DNA of 64,000 nucleotides, taken from assembly GCF_003952665.1 (NCBI RefSeq), contig NZ_CP017946.1:1674001-1738000 (forward strand), read 5' to 3'. Shown here piece by piece: positions 16,581 to 26,287 of this stretch. The notes beneath the pieces were generated by a model. That model was not told where the DNA came from. It saw only the letters and a program-made list of their open reading frames with translations, and made no database searches. The translations under genes and the position numbers were made by a program. Origin of the DNA: Bosea sp. Tri-49 (GTDB lineage: Bacteria; Pseudomonadota; Alphaproteobacteria; Rhizobiales; Beijerinckiaceae). Positions within the stretch are counted from its first letter, which is position 1. Every line of letters begins with the position of its first letter.

Positions 16581-17285
16581 TTGACCTCGCACGACATCTC
16601 CAGCCCGGACGCCGACTGGCGCCCGGGCACACTCGCCACATGGTGGGCCGGCCTGCCCGCCGGCCCACGCAGCTTCCTGCGGCGCTGGATCAACCCTGAC
16701 AATCAGACGCGCATCCATCTGGCCAAGCTTCTGGCGCGCAGGTCCGGGCAGATCGCGGTCGGCGCCTTCACCTATGGCCGACCCAAAGTCCGGTTCCCGG
16801 AGAGCGGCGCACGGCTTTCGATCGGCCGCTACGGCTCGATCGCCGATGGCGTCGAGATCCTGCTCGGCGGCAATCATCGCACCGACTGGGCAACGACCTA
16901 TCCCTTCCCTGCCCTGCCCAGCCTGTGGCCGGCGGCGCGCGCGATGAGCGGCCATGACGCGACGCGCGGCGACGTCGCCATCGGCCATGATGTCTGGCTC
17001 GGCTCGCAGGCGATGATCATGTCCGGGGTGACGATCGGCCATGGCGCCGTCGTCGCAGCCCGAGCGCTGGTGACCCGCGACGTGCCGCCCTATGCGATCG
17101 TCGCCGGCAATCCGGCCAAGGTGGTGCGGCTGCGCCTGCCTCAAGCACAAATCGAGGCGCTGCTGGCGAGCCGCTGGTGGGATCTGCCGCCGGAAAAGGT
17201 TTCGCAGCTGCTGCCGCTGTTGATGTCCGATCGCGTCGACGAGCTTGCGGCCGCGATCAGGCCGGCTTCAACAGGCGACGCTTGA
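16581..17285 (+). CDS. CatB-related O-acetyltransferase (left-handed beta-helix)
   Basis: Hexapeptide-repeat acetyltransferase of 234 residues. The repeat region covers about residues 55-185 (ISIGRYGSIADGVEILLGGNH, then RGDVAIGHDVWLGSQAMIMSGVTIGHGAVVAARALVTRDVPPYAIVAGNPAKVVRLR). The catalytic His is in the GGNHRTDW segment. The start is TTG at 16581 with GAGG 8 bp upstream; no nearby ATG would keep the N-terminus. It probably acetylates a surface sugar, given the acyltransferase and GT2 genes that converge on it. Chloramphenicol resistance is unlikely but not excluded. Confidence 0.86.
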   Translation: MTSHDISSPDADWRPGTLATWWAGLPAGPRSFLRRWINPDNQTRIHLAKLLARRSGQIAVGAFTYGRPKVRFPESGARLSIGRYGSIADGVEILLGGNHRTDWATTYPFPALPSLWPAARAMSGHDATRGDVAIGHDVWLGSQAMIMSGVTIGHGAVVAARALVTRDVPPYAIVAGNPAKVVRLRLPQAQIEALLASRWWDLPPEKVSQLLPLLMSDRVDELAAAIRPASTGDA

Positions 17286-18315
17286 GCCCGAGCGCCGGCT
17301 TCTCGACGAGATACCAGGACAGCGCAGCGACGAGCAGCGTCACGACGAGCGAGGGGCCAAACAGGGTCAGCGCCCCGACCGTCGGAAACAGCGCGACAAA
17401 GGCCTGCTGGACCGGCCAGCCATAGAGATAGACGCCATAGGACAGATCGGCCGGCGGCTCGCTGCGCCAGCGGGTCAGCGGCGGCGCGAGCGCCAGTACC
17501 AGCACGCCCCAGGCGGTGACGAGATAGAGCAGCGCCTTGTAGGCTGGCGTCGGCTGAGACACGGCCACGACCACGAGCGCAATGACGAGCTCCGGCAGCG
17601 ACAGCGGCACGCGCTCGCGCCAGAGATAGATCAATCCACCAGTCAGGAAGATCAGCGGCAGGCGCAGCGCCGTCTCGAGGCCCTTCGATCCTTCGGGTGC
17701 GATAATCTCACGCAGGACCGTCGCGACGACGAGCGCGACCCAGAGCCCCAGCACGATCCGGCGATGCGCCAGCAGCCCGACAAGCCCGATGACCAGCACC
17801 CCAAGATAGCAGAGCGTCTCGTATTTCAGTGTCCAGACCGTTCCCATCGGGAACTTGAGCGGGTTGTCGGCGAAGACGCCCGGCAGCGGCGCCGAGCTCT
17901 TGAAGCTGGTCAGCGTCCCGTTGATGAAGCGCCAGAGCTGCGGATCGGTGAGATAGGCGGAGAGATCTAGCTTGGTCAGTGCGCTGCCGAGCAACAGCGC
18001 GACGACGAGCGTCGCCGCGATCAACCCGGGCGCGATCCGCAAGGTGCGGGCCACGAGATAGTCACGCCAGCCACGCTGCTCATAGCTCATCGTCACCAGG
18101 AAGCCGGAGATGGCGAAGAAGCCGTTGACCGCGTGCTCGCCGAGCGTAAAGCCGGTCGAATGGGCTAGAAACTCGTCCTCGACCTTGCCGGTGGCAACGC
18201 TGAGTCCATGCGAGACCACGACGGCCAGGGCCAGCAGCAGGCGCAGCAGGCCGAAATGGTTGTGCGGCAGGCTCAGCCCGTCGGCAGCGCTGGCGGCACG
18301 CAGGAAGCCCGTCAC
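17257..18315 (-). CDS. Acyltransferase family 3 (OafA/YrhL-like) membrane protein
   Basis: Integral membrane acyltransferase of about 352 residues with some 10 TM helices and the AT3 signatures: NHFGLLRLLLALAVVVSHG (catalytic His region), FFAISGFLVTMSY, YLVARTLRIAPGL, and a C-terminal SYGVYLYGWPVQQ. It likely acetylates an exported glycan. The start is GTG 18315, which overlaps the preceding GT2 stop as GTGA, so the two are translationally coupled. The longer frame to 18501 is an artefact. Its 3' end overlaps the convergent CatB-like gene by 29 bp. Confidence 0.88.
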   Translation of the reverse strand: MTGFLRAASAADGLSLPHNHFGLLRLLLALAVVVSHGLSVATGKVEDEFLAHSTGFTLGEHAVNGFFAISGFLVTMSYEQRGWRDYLVARTLRIAPGLIAATLVVALLLGSALTKLDLSAYLTDPQLWRFINGTLTSFKSSAPLPGVFADNPLKFPMGTVWTLKYETLCYLGVLVIGLVGLLAHRRIVLGLWVALVVATVLREIIAPEGSKGLETALRLPLIFLTGGLIYLWRERVPLSLPELVIALVVVAVSQPTPAYKALLYLVTAWGVLVLALAPPLTRWRSEPPADLSYGVYLYGWPVQQAFVALFPTVGALTLFGPSLVVTLLVAALSWYLVEKPALGLKRRLLKPA

Positions 18316-19208
18316 GCGATGATCTCCGCCTCGTTCAGCCCCTGCCGGGCGAGCGCACTGTGACCGGCGCGCGCCGCAAGCGCACCGGCGACCGAGCCGG
18401 CATGCGCATACATCTTGTCCCGATTCAAGAGCAGGCCGTAACCGATTGCCTTGGCTGCATTTTCGATAGTCTTGCCCGGCCCCGGCACAGGCAAGCTCCA
18501 CTTGCGCGCCATGTGATATTCCGACCAGGCCAGATGCCAGCGCGCGGTGAAGCGCCGCTGCGGCGACGGAGCGCTGGAACGGCCGCGGCCATGGCGGGCA
18601 CTGGCGCCATCGACATGGACCAGCGCGTGCCCAGCCTCGCGCAGGCGCCGGCAGAGATCATCATCCTCGTAGAACAGGAAGATCGCCGGATCGAAGCCAC
18701 CGAGCGCCAGGAAGACCTCGCGGCGCAGCAGCAGGCAAGCCCCCGACAGGAACGGCAGGCAGGCATCGCCCTCGGGCAGTGTGATTCGAGCTGCCCGATT
18801 GAGATGATCAGGCGAGAGCAGCGAGCGCGGCTGCAGGAAAACGCGGCCGGAGGGTTCGATGAGACGCGGCGCAAAGGCGGCGGCATCCGGATAAGCCTCC
18901 GCTGCCGCCAGCAGGGCGGCGATCGCACCTGATTGCAGTTCCAGATCGGGGTTTACGATCAGGACGAAGGAGGTCTTCGCCGCGCGCGCGCCGCGGTTGT
19001 TGGCGCGGCCGTAACCTTCGTTGCGCGGATTGCGCAGGACCTGCGCGCCGTGCTGCGCCGCGACCTCGGCCGAGGTATCACCGCTCGCGTTGTCGACGAC
19101 GATGGCTGCGACGCCCTCTCCCGCCAGCGCGGCGAGGCAGGACGGCAGCACCTCAGCGCTGTCGAAACTGACGACGATGGCGGTGATATCGGCGGCGGAA
19201 AAACTCAT
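18312..19208 (-). CDS. GT2 family glycosyltransferase (rhamnosyltransferase-like)
   Basis: A cytoplasmic glycosyltransferase of 298 residues with the inverting GT2 pattern: TAIVVSFDSAEVL, IVVDNASGDTSAEV, NPRNEGYGRANNRG, LIVNPDLEL (nucleotide/metal site), FLSGACLLLRREVFLALGGFD and FLFYEDDDLCRRLREAG (catalytic base). It resembles WbbL-type rhamnosyltransferases for O-antigen or other surface glycans; the sugar is not certain. ATG 19208 (MSFSAADIT) is chosen; an ATG 9 bp upstream is possible. It is coupled to the acyltransferase gene. Confidence 0.88.
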   Translation of the reverse strand: MSFSAADITAIVVSFDSAEVLPSCLAALAGEGVAAIVVDNASGDTSAEVAAQHGAQVLRNPRNEGYGRANNRGARAAKTSFVLIVNPDLELQSGAIAALLAAAEAYPDAAAFAPRLIEPSGRVFLQPRSLLSPDHLNRAARITLPEGDACLPFLSGACLLLRREVFLALGGFDPAIFLFYEDDDLCRRLREAGHALVHVDGASARHGRGRSSAPSPQRRFTARWHLAWSEYHMARKWSLPVPGPGKTIENAAKAIGYGLLLNRDKMYAHAGSVAGALAARAGHSALARQGLNEAEIIA

Positions 19209-19251
19209 GGCCCGCATCTGCGCGGGATGAGCGGCGCGAGGCAAGAGGCGA

Positions 19252-19551
19252 TCAGCGCCGAGCCCCCAGACGCAGCTCCTGCTGGAGCCGTTCGCGCTCA
19301 GACGCATCGCAACGGCGCGGCGCGTTGTAGGACTTCACCGCATAGCTCGCATTGGCGGCAACGAAGCGGCCGCGTTGATCGGCCGGCAGGCGCCCGATGA
19401 TGCGGCTGCGATCGACTCTCAGCCCGCAATCATAGGCGCGTGAGACCTGCGCAGCCGTGAATTCAGGCGTGCCGGGCATCGGCCCTGCAGCGACACAACC
19501 GGCGAGGCTCGCCGCCGCGAGTACAACGAGACAGGGCTTGGACGCAGTCAT
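19252..19551 (-). CDS. Small lipoprotein with conserved Cys pair (paralogue of next gene)
   Basis: A 99-residue lipoprotein: signal and lipobox LAAASLAGC with Cys near residue 19. The mature part has Cys at about residues 42 and 80 (RAYDCGLRVDRSRI, RRCDASERERLQQEL). It shares its architecture with the gene immediately upstream: lipobox, an N-terminal Cys, a helical stretch, then C-x-A-E/S-E-R. Unknown function. Lies 6 bp downstream of its paralogue. Confidence 0.78.
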   Translation of the reverse strand: MTASKPCLVVLAAASLAGCVAAGPMPGTPEFTAAQVSRAYDCGLRVDRSRIIGRLPADQRGRFVAANASYAVKSYNAPRRCDASERERLQQELRLGARR

Positions 19552-19557
19552 GGCCGG

Positions 19558-19929
19558 TCAGGGCGCCTCGAATCGGCCGGCACGGACATCGTTCATCTTG
19601 CCGCGCAGCGCCGCCCGCTCTTCAGCAGTGCAGGGCTGCGGGCGGACGTCCTGGTTGATCATCTCGGCTTCGGACACCGTGACATAGGCTGAACGCGCAG
19701 CCGCGAGTTGCTCGTCGTTCGCCCCGCGTGCCTTCTCGGCAGCGATGAAGCGATCCAGCGTCGTGCGCTGCGGCGAGCCGGCCCTGCAGGCGATAGCGCG
19801 CGAGACCGTCGTCGCCAGCGCCGAGGCGCGGCCGGCAGAGGAATCGGCATGGCCGGCGACGCAGGCGCCAAGCGGCAGCGCAACGAGGCAGGCGAGCAAC
19901 AGCGCTCGCCCGGCAGGCAGATAGGCCAT
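19558..19929 (-). CDS. Small lipoprotein with conserved Cys pair
   Basis: A 123-residue lipoprotein with lipobox LVALPLGAC (Cys near residue 23). The mature domain contains SRAIACRAGSPQR, a helical region ANDEQLAAARSAYVTVSEAEM and PQPCTAEERAALRGKM. The spacing of the two mature Cys resembles the following gene, so the two look like an old tandem duplication. It starts 6 bp after the aspS stop and is probably co-transcribed with aspS. Function unknown. Confidence 0.78.
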   Translation of the reverse strand: MAYLPAGRALLLACLVALPLGACVAGHADSSAGRASALATTVSRAIACRAGSPQRTTLDRFIAAEKARGANDEQLAAARSAYVTVSEAEMINQDVRPQPCTAEERAALRGKMNDVRAGRFEAP

Positions 19930-19935
19930 GGTCGC

Positions 19936-21720
19936 TCAGCCGTCCTTCTCGGGCAGGTTGACGCGCAGATTTGCCTCGCGCAGCTGCTTCGGCGACGCCG
20001 GCGACGGCGCCCCCATCAGGAGGTCGACCGCCTGCTGGTTCATCGGGAACAGCGCGACCTCGCGCAGGTTGGTCGCACCAGCGAGCAGCATGATGATGCG
20101 GTCAACACCGGCGGCCATGCCACCATGCGGCGGCGCGCCGTACTGGAAGGCCCGGTACATGCCGCCGAAGCGCTCGATCACCGTCTCCTCGCCATAGCCG
20201 GCGATCTCGAAGGCCTTCACCATCGCTTCCGGCTTGTGGTTGCGGATGCCGCCGGAAGCGAGCTCATAGCCATTGCAGGCGATGTCGTACTGGAACGCCT
20301 TGATCGAGAGCGGATCGTCCTCGAGCAGAGACTTGAGACCGCCCTGCGGCATCGAGAACGGGTTGTGCGAGAAATCGACTTTCTTCTCGTCCTCGTTGTA
20401 CTCGAACATCGGGAAGTCGACGATCCAGGCGAAGGCAAAGGCGTTCTCGTCGATCAGGCCGAGCTCCGAGCCGACCTTGTTCCGCGCGCTGCCGGCGAAC
20501 TTGTAGAACTTGTCCGGATCGCCCGCGACGAAGAAGCAGGCGTCTCCGCCCTTCAGCCCCATCTGGGCAACGATCGCGGCGACGCGCTCGGGACCGATGT
20601 TGTTGGCGATCGGCCCCTGCCCTTCGCCGTCTTCCTTGATCATGAGATAGCCAAGGCCGGGCTGGCCCTCGCCCTGCGCCCAGCTGTTCATCCGGTCGCA
20701 GAAGGCGCGCGAGCCGCCGCCCGGCGCGGGGATCGCCCAGATACGGTTCTTCTCGCCTTCGAGGATGCGGGCGAAGACCTTGAAGCCTGAGCCGCGGAAC
20801 TGCTCGGAGACGTCCTGCATTTCGAGCGGATTGCGCAGATCGGGCTTGTCGGAGCCGTATTTGCGCAGCGCTTCGGCATAGGGGATGCGCGGCCAGTTGC
20901 GCGTGACGGACTTGCCCTCGCCGAACTCCTCGAAGACACCGGCAATCACCGGCTCCATGGTGGCGAAGACATCTTCCTGCTCGACGAAGCTCATCTCGAC
21001 GTCGAGCTGATAGAACTCGCCGGGAAGCCGGTCGGCGCGCGGGTCCTCGTCGCGGAAGCAGGGCGCGATCTGGAAGTAGCGGTCGAAGCCAGCCATCATC
21101 AGGAGCTGCTTGTACTGCTGCGGCGCCTGCGGCAGCGCGTAGAACTTGCCCGGGTGCAGGCGGCTCGGCACCAGGAAGTCGCGCGCGCCCTCAGGGCTCG
21201 ACGCCGTGAGAATCGGGGTCTGGAACTCGGAGAAGCCGGACGTCTTCATGCGCTGGCGCAGCGAGTCGATCACCTTGCCGCGCAGCACGATGTTGTTGTG
21301 CAGCTTCTCGCGACGCAGATCGAGGAAGCGGTACTTGAGACGGGTGTCCTCGGGATATTCGAGATCGCCGAAGACCGGCAGCGGCAGTTCGGCCGACGGC
21401 CCGAGCACTTCGAGCGCCGTGGCGAAGACCTCGACCGCGCCAGTGGCGAGGTTGGCGTTCTCGGTGCCGGCGAGGCGCGGCTTCACCTTGCCGTCGATGC
21501 GGATAACCCATTCCGCGCGCGCCTTCTCGGCATCGGCGAAGGCCGGCGAATCCGGGTCGACCACGACCTGGGTCAGGCCGTAATGGTCGCGCAGGTCGAT
21601 GAACAGCACGCCGCCATGGTCGCGGATGCGATGGCACCAGCCGGACAGGCGCACAGAGGCGCCGATGTCGCTCTCGCGGAGCGCGCCGCAGGTGTGGGAA
21701 CGGTAACGGTGCAAGGTCAC
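19936..21720 (-). CDS. aspS: Aspartyl-tRNA synthetase (non-discriminating type: Asp/Asn)
   Basis: Class IIb synthetase of 594 residues, bacterial type. It has an N-terminal OB fold ([36 protein letters not shown]), motif 2 ([16 protein letters not shown]), a GAD insertion, and motif 3 near the C-terminus ([16 protein letters not shown]). The start is GTG 21720 with GGAAAG upstream; the frame continues to 21789 without homology. The residue before Gly-Gly in RDHGG is His (about 35). That is the residue reported in Pseudomonas AspRS to allow charging of both tRNA-Asp and tRNA-Asn; discriminating E. coli-type enzymes have Leu. This fits gatB in the same window. Confidence 0.95.
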   Translation of the reverse strand: MTLHRYRSHTCGALRESDIGASVRLSGWCHRIRDHGGVLFIDLRDHYGLTQVVVDPDSPAFADAEKARAEWVIRIDGKVKPRLAGTENANLATGAVEVFATALEVLGPSAELPLPVFGDLEYPEDTRLKYRFLDLRREKLHNNIVLRGKVIDSLRQRMKTSGFSEFQTPILTASSPEGARDFLVPSRLHPGKFYALPQAPQQYKQLLMMAGFDRYFQIAPCFRDEDPRADRLPGEFYQLDVEMSFVEQEDVFATMEPVIAGVFEEFGEGKSVTRNWPRIPYAEALRKYGSDKPDLRNPLEMQDVSEQFRGSGFKVFARILEGEKNRIWAIPAPGGGSRAFCDRMNSWAQGEGQPGLGYLMIKEDGEGQGPIANNIGPERVAAIVAQMGLKGGDACFFVAGDPDKFYKFAGSARNKVGSELGLIDENAFAFAWIVDFPMFEYNEDEKKVDFSHNPFSMPQGGLKSLLEDDPLSIKAFQYDIACNGYELASGGIRNHKPEAMVKAFEIAGYGEETVIERFGGMYRAFQYGAPPHGGMAAGVDRIIMLLAGATNLREVALFPMNQQAVDLLMGAPSPASPKQLREANLRVNLPEKDG

Positions 21721-21855
21721 GGGTTCAGCTTTCCGGGCGTCCATGCGGCCATGATCGGGCACGCAAGCGATTTGGCGCCGTAACCACACGCGCGCGGCTT
21801 GCTTGTCAAGAACGCCCGCGACATGGCGCGCGCTGATCTGCTATGAGCGCCGGCC

Positions 21856-22995
21856 ATGAACCTGATCAACACCACCGACGAGCTCGCCTCCGCCTGCTCC
21901 CGCCTCGCCGCGCACCCCTTCGTCACCGTCGACACGGAGTTCCTGCGCGAGACGACCTATTATCCGAAGCTCTGCCTGGTCCAGATGGCCTCGCCGGATG
22001 AGGCCGTGATGGTCGACCCGCTGGCTGAGGGCCTCGATCTTGCTCCCTTGATGGCGCTGATGACTGATCAGAACGTGGTCAAGGTCTTCCATGCCGCCCG
22101 GCAGGACCTCGAAATCGTCTGGATGCTCGGCAAGGTGCTGCCGACGCCGCTGTTCGATACCCAGGTGGCGGCCATGGTCTGCGGCTATGGCGACTCGGTC
22201 GGCTACGAGCAGCTCGTCAACGACCTCGCCAAGGCACGCGTCGACAAATCCTCGCGCTTCACCGACTGGTCGCGCCGCCCGCTCAGCGAGGCACAGCTGA
22301 CCTATGCCGAATCCGACGTCACCCATTTGCGTGACGTTTATCTGGCGCTGCAGGCCGATCTCGCCGCGAGCGGCCGCGAGAGCTGGGTCGCCGAAGAGAT
22401 GGCAGTGCTCAATTCGCCCGGGACATACGAGGTCAAGCCGGAGAACGCCTGGCAGCGGCTCAAGGGGCGCCTGCGCAAGCCGAAGGAGCTGGCGGTGCTG
22501 ATGGAGCTCGCCGCCTGGCGCGAGCGCGAGGCCCAGAACCGCGACGTGCCGCGCCAGCGCGTGCTCAAGGACGATGCGCTGATGGACATCGTCCAGCGTG
22601 CGCCGCGCTCGGCCGAGGCGCTCGGCGAATTGCGCTCCGTGCCCAACGGCTTTGAGCGCTCGCGCGCCGGCGGCGAGGTCCTGGCTGCGGTCGAACGCGC
22701 TCTTGCGCTCGACCCGCACAGCCTGCCCCGGCTCGAGCGCGAGCGTGGCCGGCCGAGCAACGGCGCCGTGCTCGATCTGCTCAAGGTGCTGCTCAAGGCA
22801 ACGGCCGACACCGAACGCGTCGCGCCGAAGATCATCGCCTCCAGCGACGATCTCGAGGAGATCGCCAGCAATGACGAGGCCAACGTGCCGGCCCTGAAGG
22901 GCTGGCGCCGCGAGCTTTTCGGCGAGAAGGCGCTGGCGCTGAAGAACGGCTCGCTATCGCTCAGGATCGTGCGCGGGCGGGTCACGGTCGGCTAG
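21856..22995 (+). CDS. rnd: Ribonuclease D
   Basis: A 3'-5' exoribonuclease of 379 residues acting in tRNA and stable-RNA 3' maturation. DEDDy exonuclease motifs: [19 protein letters not shown] (Exo I, near residue 25), [12 protein letters not shown] (Exo II) and YAESDVTHL (Exo III, Tyr-x3-Asp). An HRDC domain follows near residues 205-285 ([21 protein letters not shown]). It diverges from aspS, a neighbour in many rhizobial genomes. Confidence 0.95.
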   Translation: MNLINTTDELASACSRLAAHPFVTVDTEFLRETTYYPKLCLVQMASPDEAVMVDPLAEGLDLAPLMALMTDQNVVKVFHAARQDLEIVWMLGKVLPTPLFDTQVAAMVCGYGDSVGYEQLVNDLAKARVDKSSRFTDWSRRPLSEAQLTYAESDVTHLRDVYLALQADLAASGRESWVAEEMAVLNSPGTYEVKPENAWQRLKGRLRKPKELAVLMELAAWREREAQNRDVPRQRVLKDDALMDIVQRAPRSAEALGELRSVPNGFERSRAGGEVLAAVERALALDPHSLPRLERERGRPSNGAVLDLLKVLLKATADTERVAPKIIASSDDLEEIASNDEANVPALKGWRRELFGEKALALKNGSLSLRIVRGRVTVG

Positions 22996-23050
22996 GGCCG
23001 CCATCAGGTCTGCTGCTGTCGTATGAGCGCTGGCGGAGTTCGGGGGCGAC

Positions 23051-23827
23051 GTGTTCATCCTGTTCCATCAATTGCCGCTGACGGCGATGTTCCTTGCCGT
23101 CCTGGCACTGAGCGTCGCGGCCTGCTGGCTTCTGATCGGCCTTGTCCGCTTCGCGATCCCCCGTCTTGGCTACCGCCTGGATGAGCCGCTGCCGATCCGC
23201 GATTCGATCATCAATACCTGCGGAGGCCTGTTCGCCCTGATTGTCGCCTTCTCCGCCGCCGGCATCTGGAACGACGCCGTTTCGGCGCGCACCGCGGTCC
23301 AGCGCGAGGCTGATGCGGTGGAGACGGCGCTGACGCTATCGGTGGTGCTGCCCGAGGAAACGCGGTCCGAGCTGACCAACGGACTGCAGGACTATCTGCA
23401 CGAGGTCGTCGCGGTCGACTGGCCAGCAATGGCCAAAAGCACGCCGCTCAACGATGCAATCTTCGATAAATCGGAAAAGCACCTGCTCGGTGCGATCCAG
23501 CTGGTCTCCCGGCAGAATGCGGTGGCGGCCTACGCGCCGCTGCTCAATCAGCTTCTCGAAATCCGCCATGCGCGGCTCGCCCGGCTAGCGGCTTCCATAG
23601 CCGGCATCACCTGGGCGCAATGGTGCGCCATGTGGCTGATCTCGACGGCAACCATGCTCTCGATCATCATCTGCAACAGCCATGCCTTCCGCATGCAGAT
23701 CGTGGCCGCGCATCTTTATGTGGTGGTGGTCTCGGCTGCCTATTTCGTCATCCTGGCGCATGACCGACCGTTCATCGGCCGGATATCGATCCAGCCGACA
23801 GCATTTCAGGGCCTGATGCATCGGTAA
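23051..23827 (+). CDS. DUF4239-like membrane protein
   Basis: A 258-residue protein with TM segments near residues 12-35, 55-72 and 185-235. Between them is a helical extramembrane domain (VQREADAVETALTLSVVLPEETRSEL...). The layout N-TM, GGLFALIVAFSAAGIW, soluble domain, paired C-terminal TMs matches DUF4239 / bestrophin-like proteins of unknown function. The start is a GTG. It is a single gene, 55 bp after rnd on the same strand. Confidence 0.75.
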   Translation: MFILFHQLPLTAMFLAVLALSVAACWLLIGLVRFAIPRLGYRLDEPLPIRDSIINTCGGLFALIVAFSAAGIWNDAVSARTAVQREADAVETALTLSVVLPEETRSELTNGLQDYLHEVVAVDWPAMAKSTPLNDAIFDKSEKHLLGAIQLVSRQNAVAAYAPLLNQLLEIRHARLARLAASIAGITWAQWCAMWLISTATMLSIIICNSHAFRMQIVAAHLYVVVVSAAYFVILAHDRPFIGRISIQPTAFQGLMHR

Positions 23828-23843
23828 GAGGCCGAGAGGCAGG

Positions 23844-24707
23844 CTATGCCTCCGTCGCGGCTGTCACGCGACGAAGGAAGTCCCGGAAGCTCTCCGGCTC
23901 GCGGCCCGTAAGGATGGCAAAGTCGTCAGAGCCCCGGTTGTAGCGGCCTTCGGCGATCGAAGCGCACAGAGTGGAGAAGGCGCAAGGCCAGGGCTCGTCA
24001 AATTGCGCCGACGCCAAGGCCTGGTATTCGTCGATGGTGCAAGGACGATAGCCGACCTGCCTCGCGACCGTTTCGCCATAAGAGGCGACGATCTCGTCGA
24101 AATCCAGCACCATATTTCCCGTGACCGTATGGATTTTGGGAGATTTTTCGGGGTTGGCCGCGACCGCCGCGATGGCGGCCGCCACGTCGTCACGCGAGAC
24201 CGGCGCGACCCGGCCGCTCCCGGTGGGCAGCACCAGTTCTCCCGAGGTTTGGCTGGGGACAAGCCAATGCTCGAGAATGAACTCGCAATACAGGCTACAT
24301 CTGAGGATGGTCGAAGGCACGGCGCAAGCCGCAAGGTGCCGCTCCGCGTCGCGGTAGACAGGCGCGAAGTAGAACGGCGACTGATCGTCGACATCGACGA
24401 TGCTGGTGAAGACAATATGCCTTGCGCCGGCCGCAGCGGCTGCTTCGATGGCGTTGGCGTGGTGGCGCATGACTGCGCTCGCGTCGCCGTCGCTCGATAT
24501 GAGAACAATCTCATCGATGCCCGCGAAGGCCCTCTTCAGGGCAGAGGTATCCTCGTAATCGGCAACGCGCAGGGCGATTTCGGGGGGCAGGCGTTCGGCA
24601 GCGGTTCGGCGGTCCCGGACCATCGCGACCACATCGTGGCCGAGTGACGCCAGCCTGCCGACGACTGCGCTCCCGACATGGCCCGTCGCTCCCGTGACGA
24701 GGATCAT
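23844..24707 (-). CDS. NmrA/SDR-a5-type NAD(P)-binding reductase or sensor
   Basis: Atypical SDR of 287 residues. The N-terminal Rossmann motif is TGATGHVGSAVVGRL (residues about 5-19), with Arg residues (MVRDRRTAAERL) that favour NADP(H). Later segments HIVFTSIVDVDD and ILRCSLYCEFILEHWL match the NmrA/QOR2 group of quinone reductases or redox sensors. ATG 24707 follows GGAAGGG; a longer frame to 25124 overlaps ppx in another frame and is rejected. It lies 17 bp after the ppx stop on the same strand. Confidence 0.85.
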   Translation of the reverse strand: MILVTGATGHVGSAVVGRLASLGHDVVAMVRDRRTAAERLPPEIALRVADYEDTSALKRAFAGIDEIVLISSDGDASAVMRHHANAIEAAAAAGARHIVFTSIVDVDDQSPFYFAPVYRDAERHLAACAVPSTILRCSLYCEFILEHWLVPSQTSGELVLPTGSGRVAPVSRDDVAAAIAAVAANPEKSPKIHTVTGNMVLDFDEIVASYGETVARQVGYRPCTIDEYQALASAQFDEPWPCAFSTLCASIAEGRYNRGSDDFAILTGREPESFRDFLRRVTAATEA

Positions 24708-24724
24708 AGAGCGACCCTTCCCGC

Positions 24725-26287
24725 TCAGCGGATGTCGATCTCGCGCCCGAGCAGCTTCGCAAGCTGCTTCAGCCTTCCCGTGACGCGCTCGCTCGCCAGT
24801 GATTTCAGATCGTCCGGCAGGCGCAGGACGAGGCGGCTGTCGACGCAGGTCAGCGGCGCCCGCGGCAGGATACCGGGCATGCCGGCCGAGATCAGATAGG
24901 CGACCCGGAAAGCCGCGGCGAGGATATGGATGCGCTCCAGCAGGCGCGTCGTTAGCAGCCGCCTCAGACCCTCGACCGCAGGCGCCGAGGCCTTTAGGCC
25001 GGCATAACGATAGAACGCCGTCAGCGCGAGGAAGGCGCGACCGGCATGGTCGACTCCGCTGAACGAGGCATGGGCGATAACGTTGAGCGTCTGCTCGCCG
25101 CGATAATCGGGATGGGCGCGCCAACCGATGTCGGACAGCAGGCAGGCGGCGCGCTGCAACCGCTGCAGCGCCGGGTCGTCATGCGGGTAGGCGCCGGCGA
25201 CGAGCTGATTGGTCCAGGCGATCAGATCTTCGGCGTGGCGCGGATCGCGGGCGCGCAGCCGGTTGTAGTCCTCGGCACCGCGTAGCAGCGCATCGGCAGA
25301 GCGTTCGCTCTTGTCGAGCTGCTCGTGCAGCAGGCCTTCGCGCACGCCATTGGCGGAGATCACGACATTGCGCGGCCGGCCGCGCTTGATGATCTGGTCG
25401 AGCACCAGCGCGCCATAGGCGAGCAGCGGGCGCCGGGCCGAGGAGACCGCCTCGATCGCTTCCAGCATCGAGGCGTCGGCGCGCTCGACCAGGCGGACGA
25501 AGTCGCTCGCCTCGCGGGCCGGTACGATGTAGCCGTGCATGACGTTGAGCGGATAGCCCGACTGGCGCTGATGCAAGGTCGCGAGCGCGCGCCAAGTGCC
25601 GCCAACGGCGTAGAAATCGCGTCCGCGCATGGCGGCGAGCTGCGGGTGATGATCGAGATCGTCGCGGACGATCTTCTCGGCCGCCTTCATCGAGTTCCCG
25701 GAGCGGTCGATCAGGGCGAGGCCGCCGAGCGGCAGGCTGATCCCCGCTCCGACCTTGTCACCGTCCACAGAGATGAGTTCGAGCGAGCCGCCGCCGAGGT
25801 CGCCGACGACGCCATGCGGCTGATCGAAGCCGGAGATCACGCCGAGCGCCGAGAGGTAAGCCTCGCGGTCGCCGGAGATCAGCTCGATCGGCTGGCCGAC
25901 TGCCGCCTCGGCGCGCGTAATGAAGTCAGGACCGTTCTTGGCATAGCGGGCCGCCGCCGTGGCGATGACGCGCAGCTCGCCGACATGCATGGCCTCGCAC
26001 AGGATGCGAAAGCGCACCAGCGCCGACAAAGCCTTGTCGATCGCATCCGCCGGCAGCATGCCGGTCGACGCGACCTGCCGAGCCAAGCCCGCCATCTCCT
26101 TCTCGTTGAAGACCTGCGCAGGAGCCCGCGACAGGTTTTCGTAGACGACGAGACGGACCGAGTTCGAGCCGATGTCGATGATCGCGACGGTGTCGCCGAC
26201 GCTCAACCGGCCCGGCGCCTGCTCAGGCCTTCTTGCTTGCGCGGCGGGAGAGGCTGCGCGGGCTCGAACTCGAGAGAGATTTTCCAC
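24725..26287 (-). CDS. ppx: Exopolyphosphatase (Ppx/GppA family)
   Basis: Cytoplasmic phosphatase of 520 residues that removes terminal phosphates from polyphosphate. ASKHA-fold motifs: [16 protein letters not shown] (phosphate 1), [30 protein letters not shown] (phosphate 2) and [14 protein letters not shown]-terminal helical domain carries HD-like residues ([15 protein letters not shown]). The gene overlaps the 3' end of ppk by 65 bp. The ppk-ppx pairing supports Ppx over GppA, although pppGpp hydrolysis is possible. Confidence 0.93.
   Translation of the reverse strand: MENLSRVRARAASPAAQARRPEQAPGRLSVGDTVAIIDIGSNSVRLVVYENLSRAPAQVFNEKEMAGLARQVASTGMLPADAIDKALSALVRFRILCEAMHVGELRVIATAAARYAKNGPDFITRAEAAVGQPIELISGDREAYLSALGVISGFDQPHGVVGDLGGGSLELISVDGDKVGAGISLPLGGLALIDRSGNSMKAAEKIVRDDLDHHPQLAAMRGRDFYAVGGTWRALATLHQRQSGYPLNVMHGYIVPAREASDFVRLVERADASMLEAIEAVSSARRPLLAYGALVLDQIIKRGRPRNVVISANGVREGLLHEQLDKSERSADALLRGAEDYNRLRARDPRHAEDLIAWTNQLVAGAYPHDDPALQRLQRAACLLSDIGWRAHPDYRGEQTLNVIAHASFSGVDHAGRAFLALTAFYRYAGLKASAPAVEGLRRLLTTRLLERIHILAAAFRVAYLISAGMPGILPRAPLTCVDSRLVLRLPDDLKSLASERVTGRLKQLAKLLGREIDIR

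Noticed and set aside
25046..25285. Short plus-strand frames opposite ppx
   Set aside because: They fall wholly inside ppx, whose motifs are intact. No independent evidence supports them.
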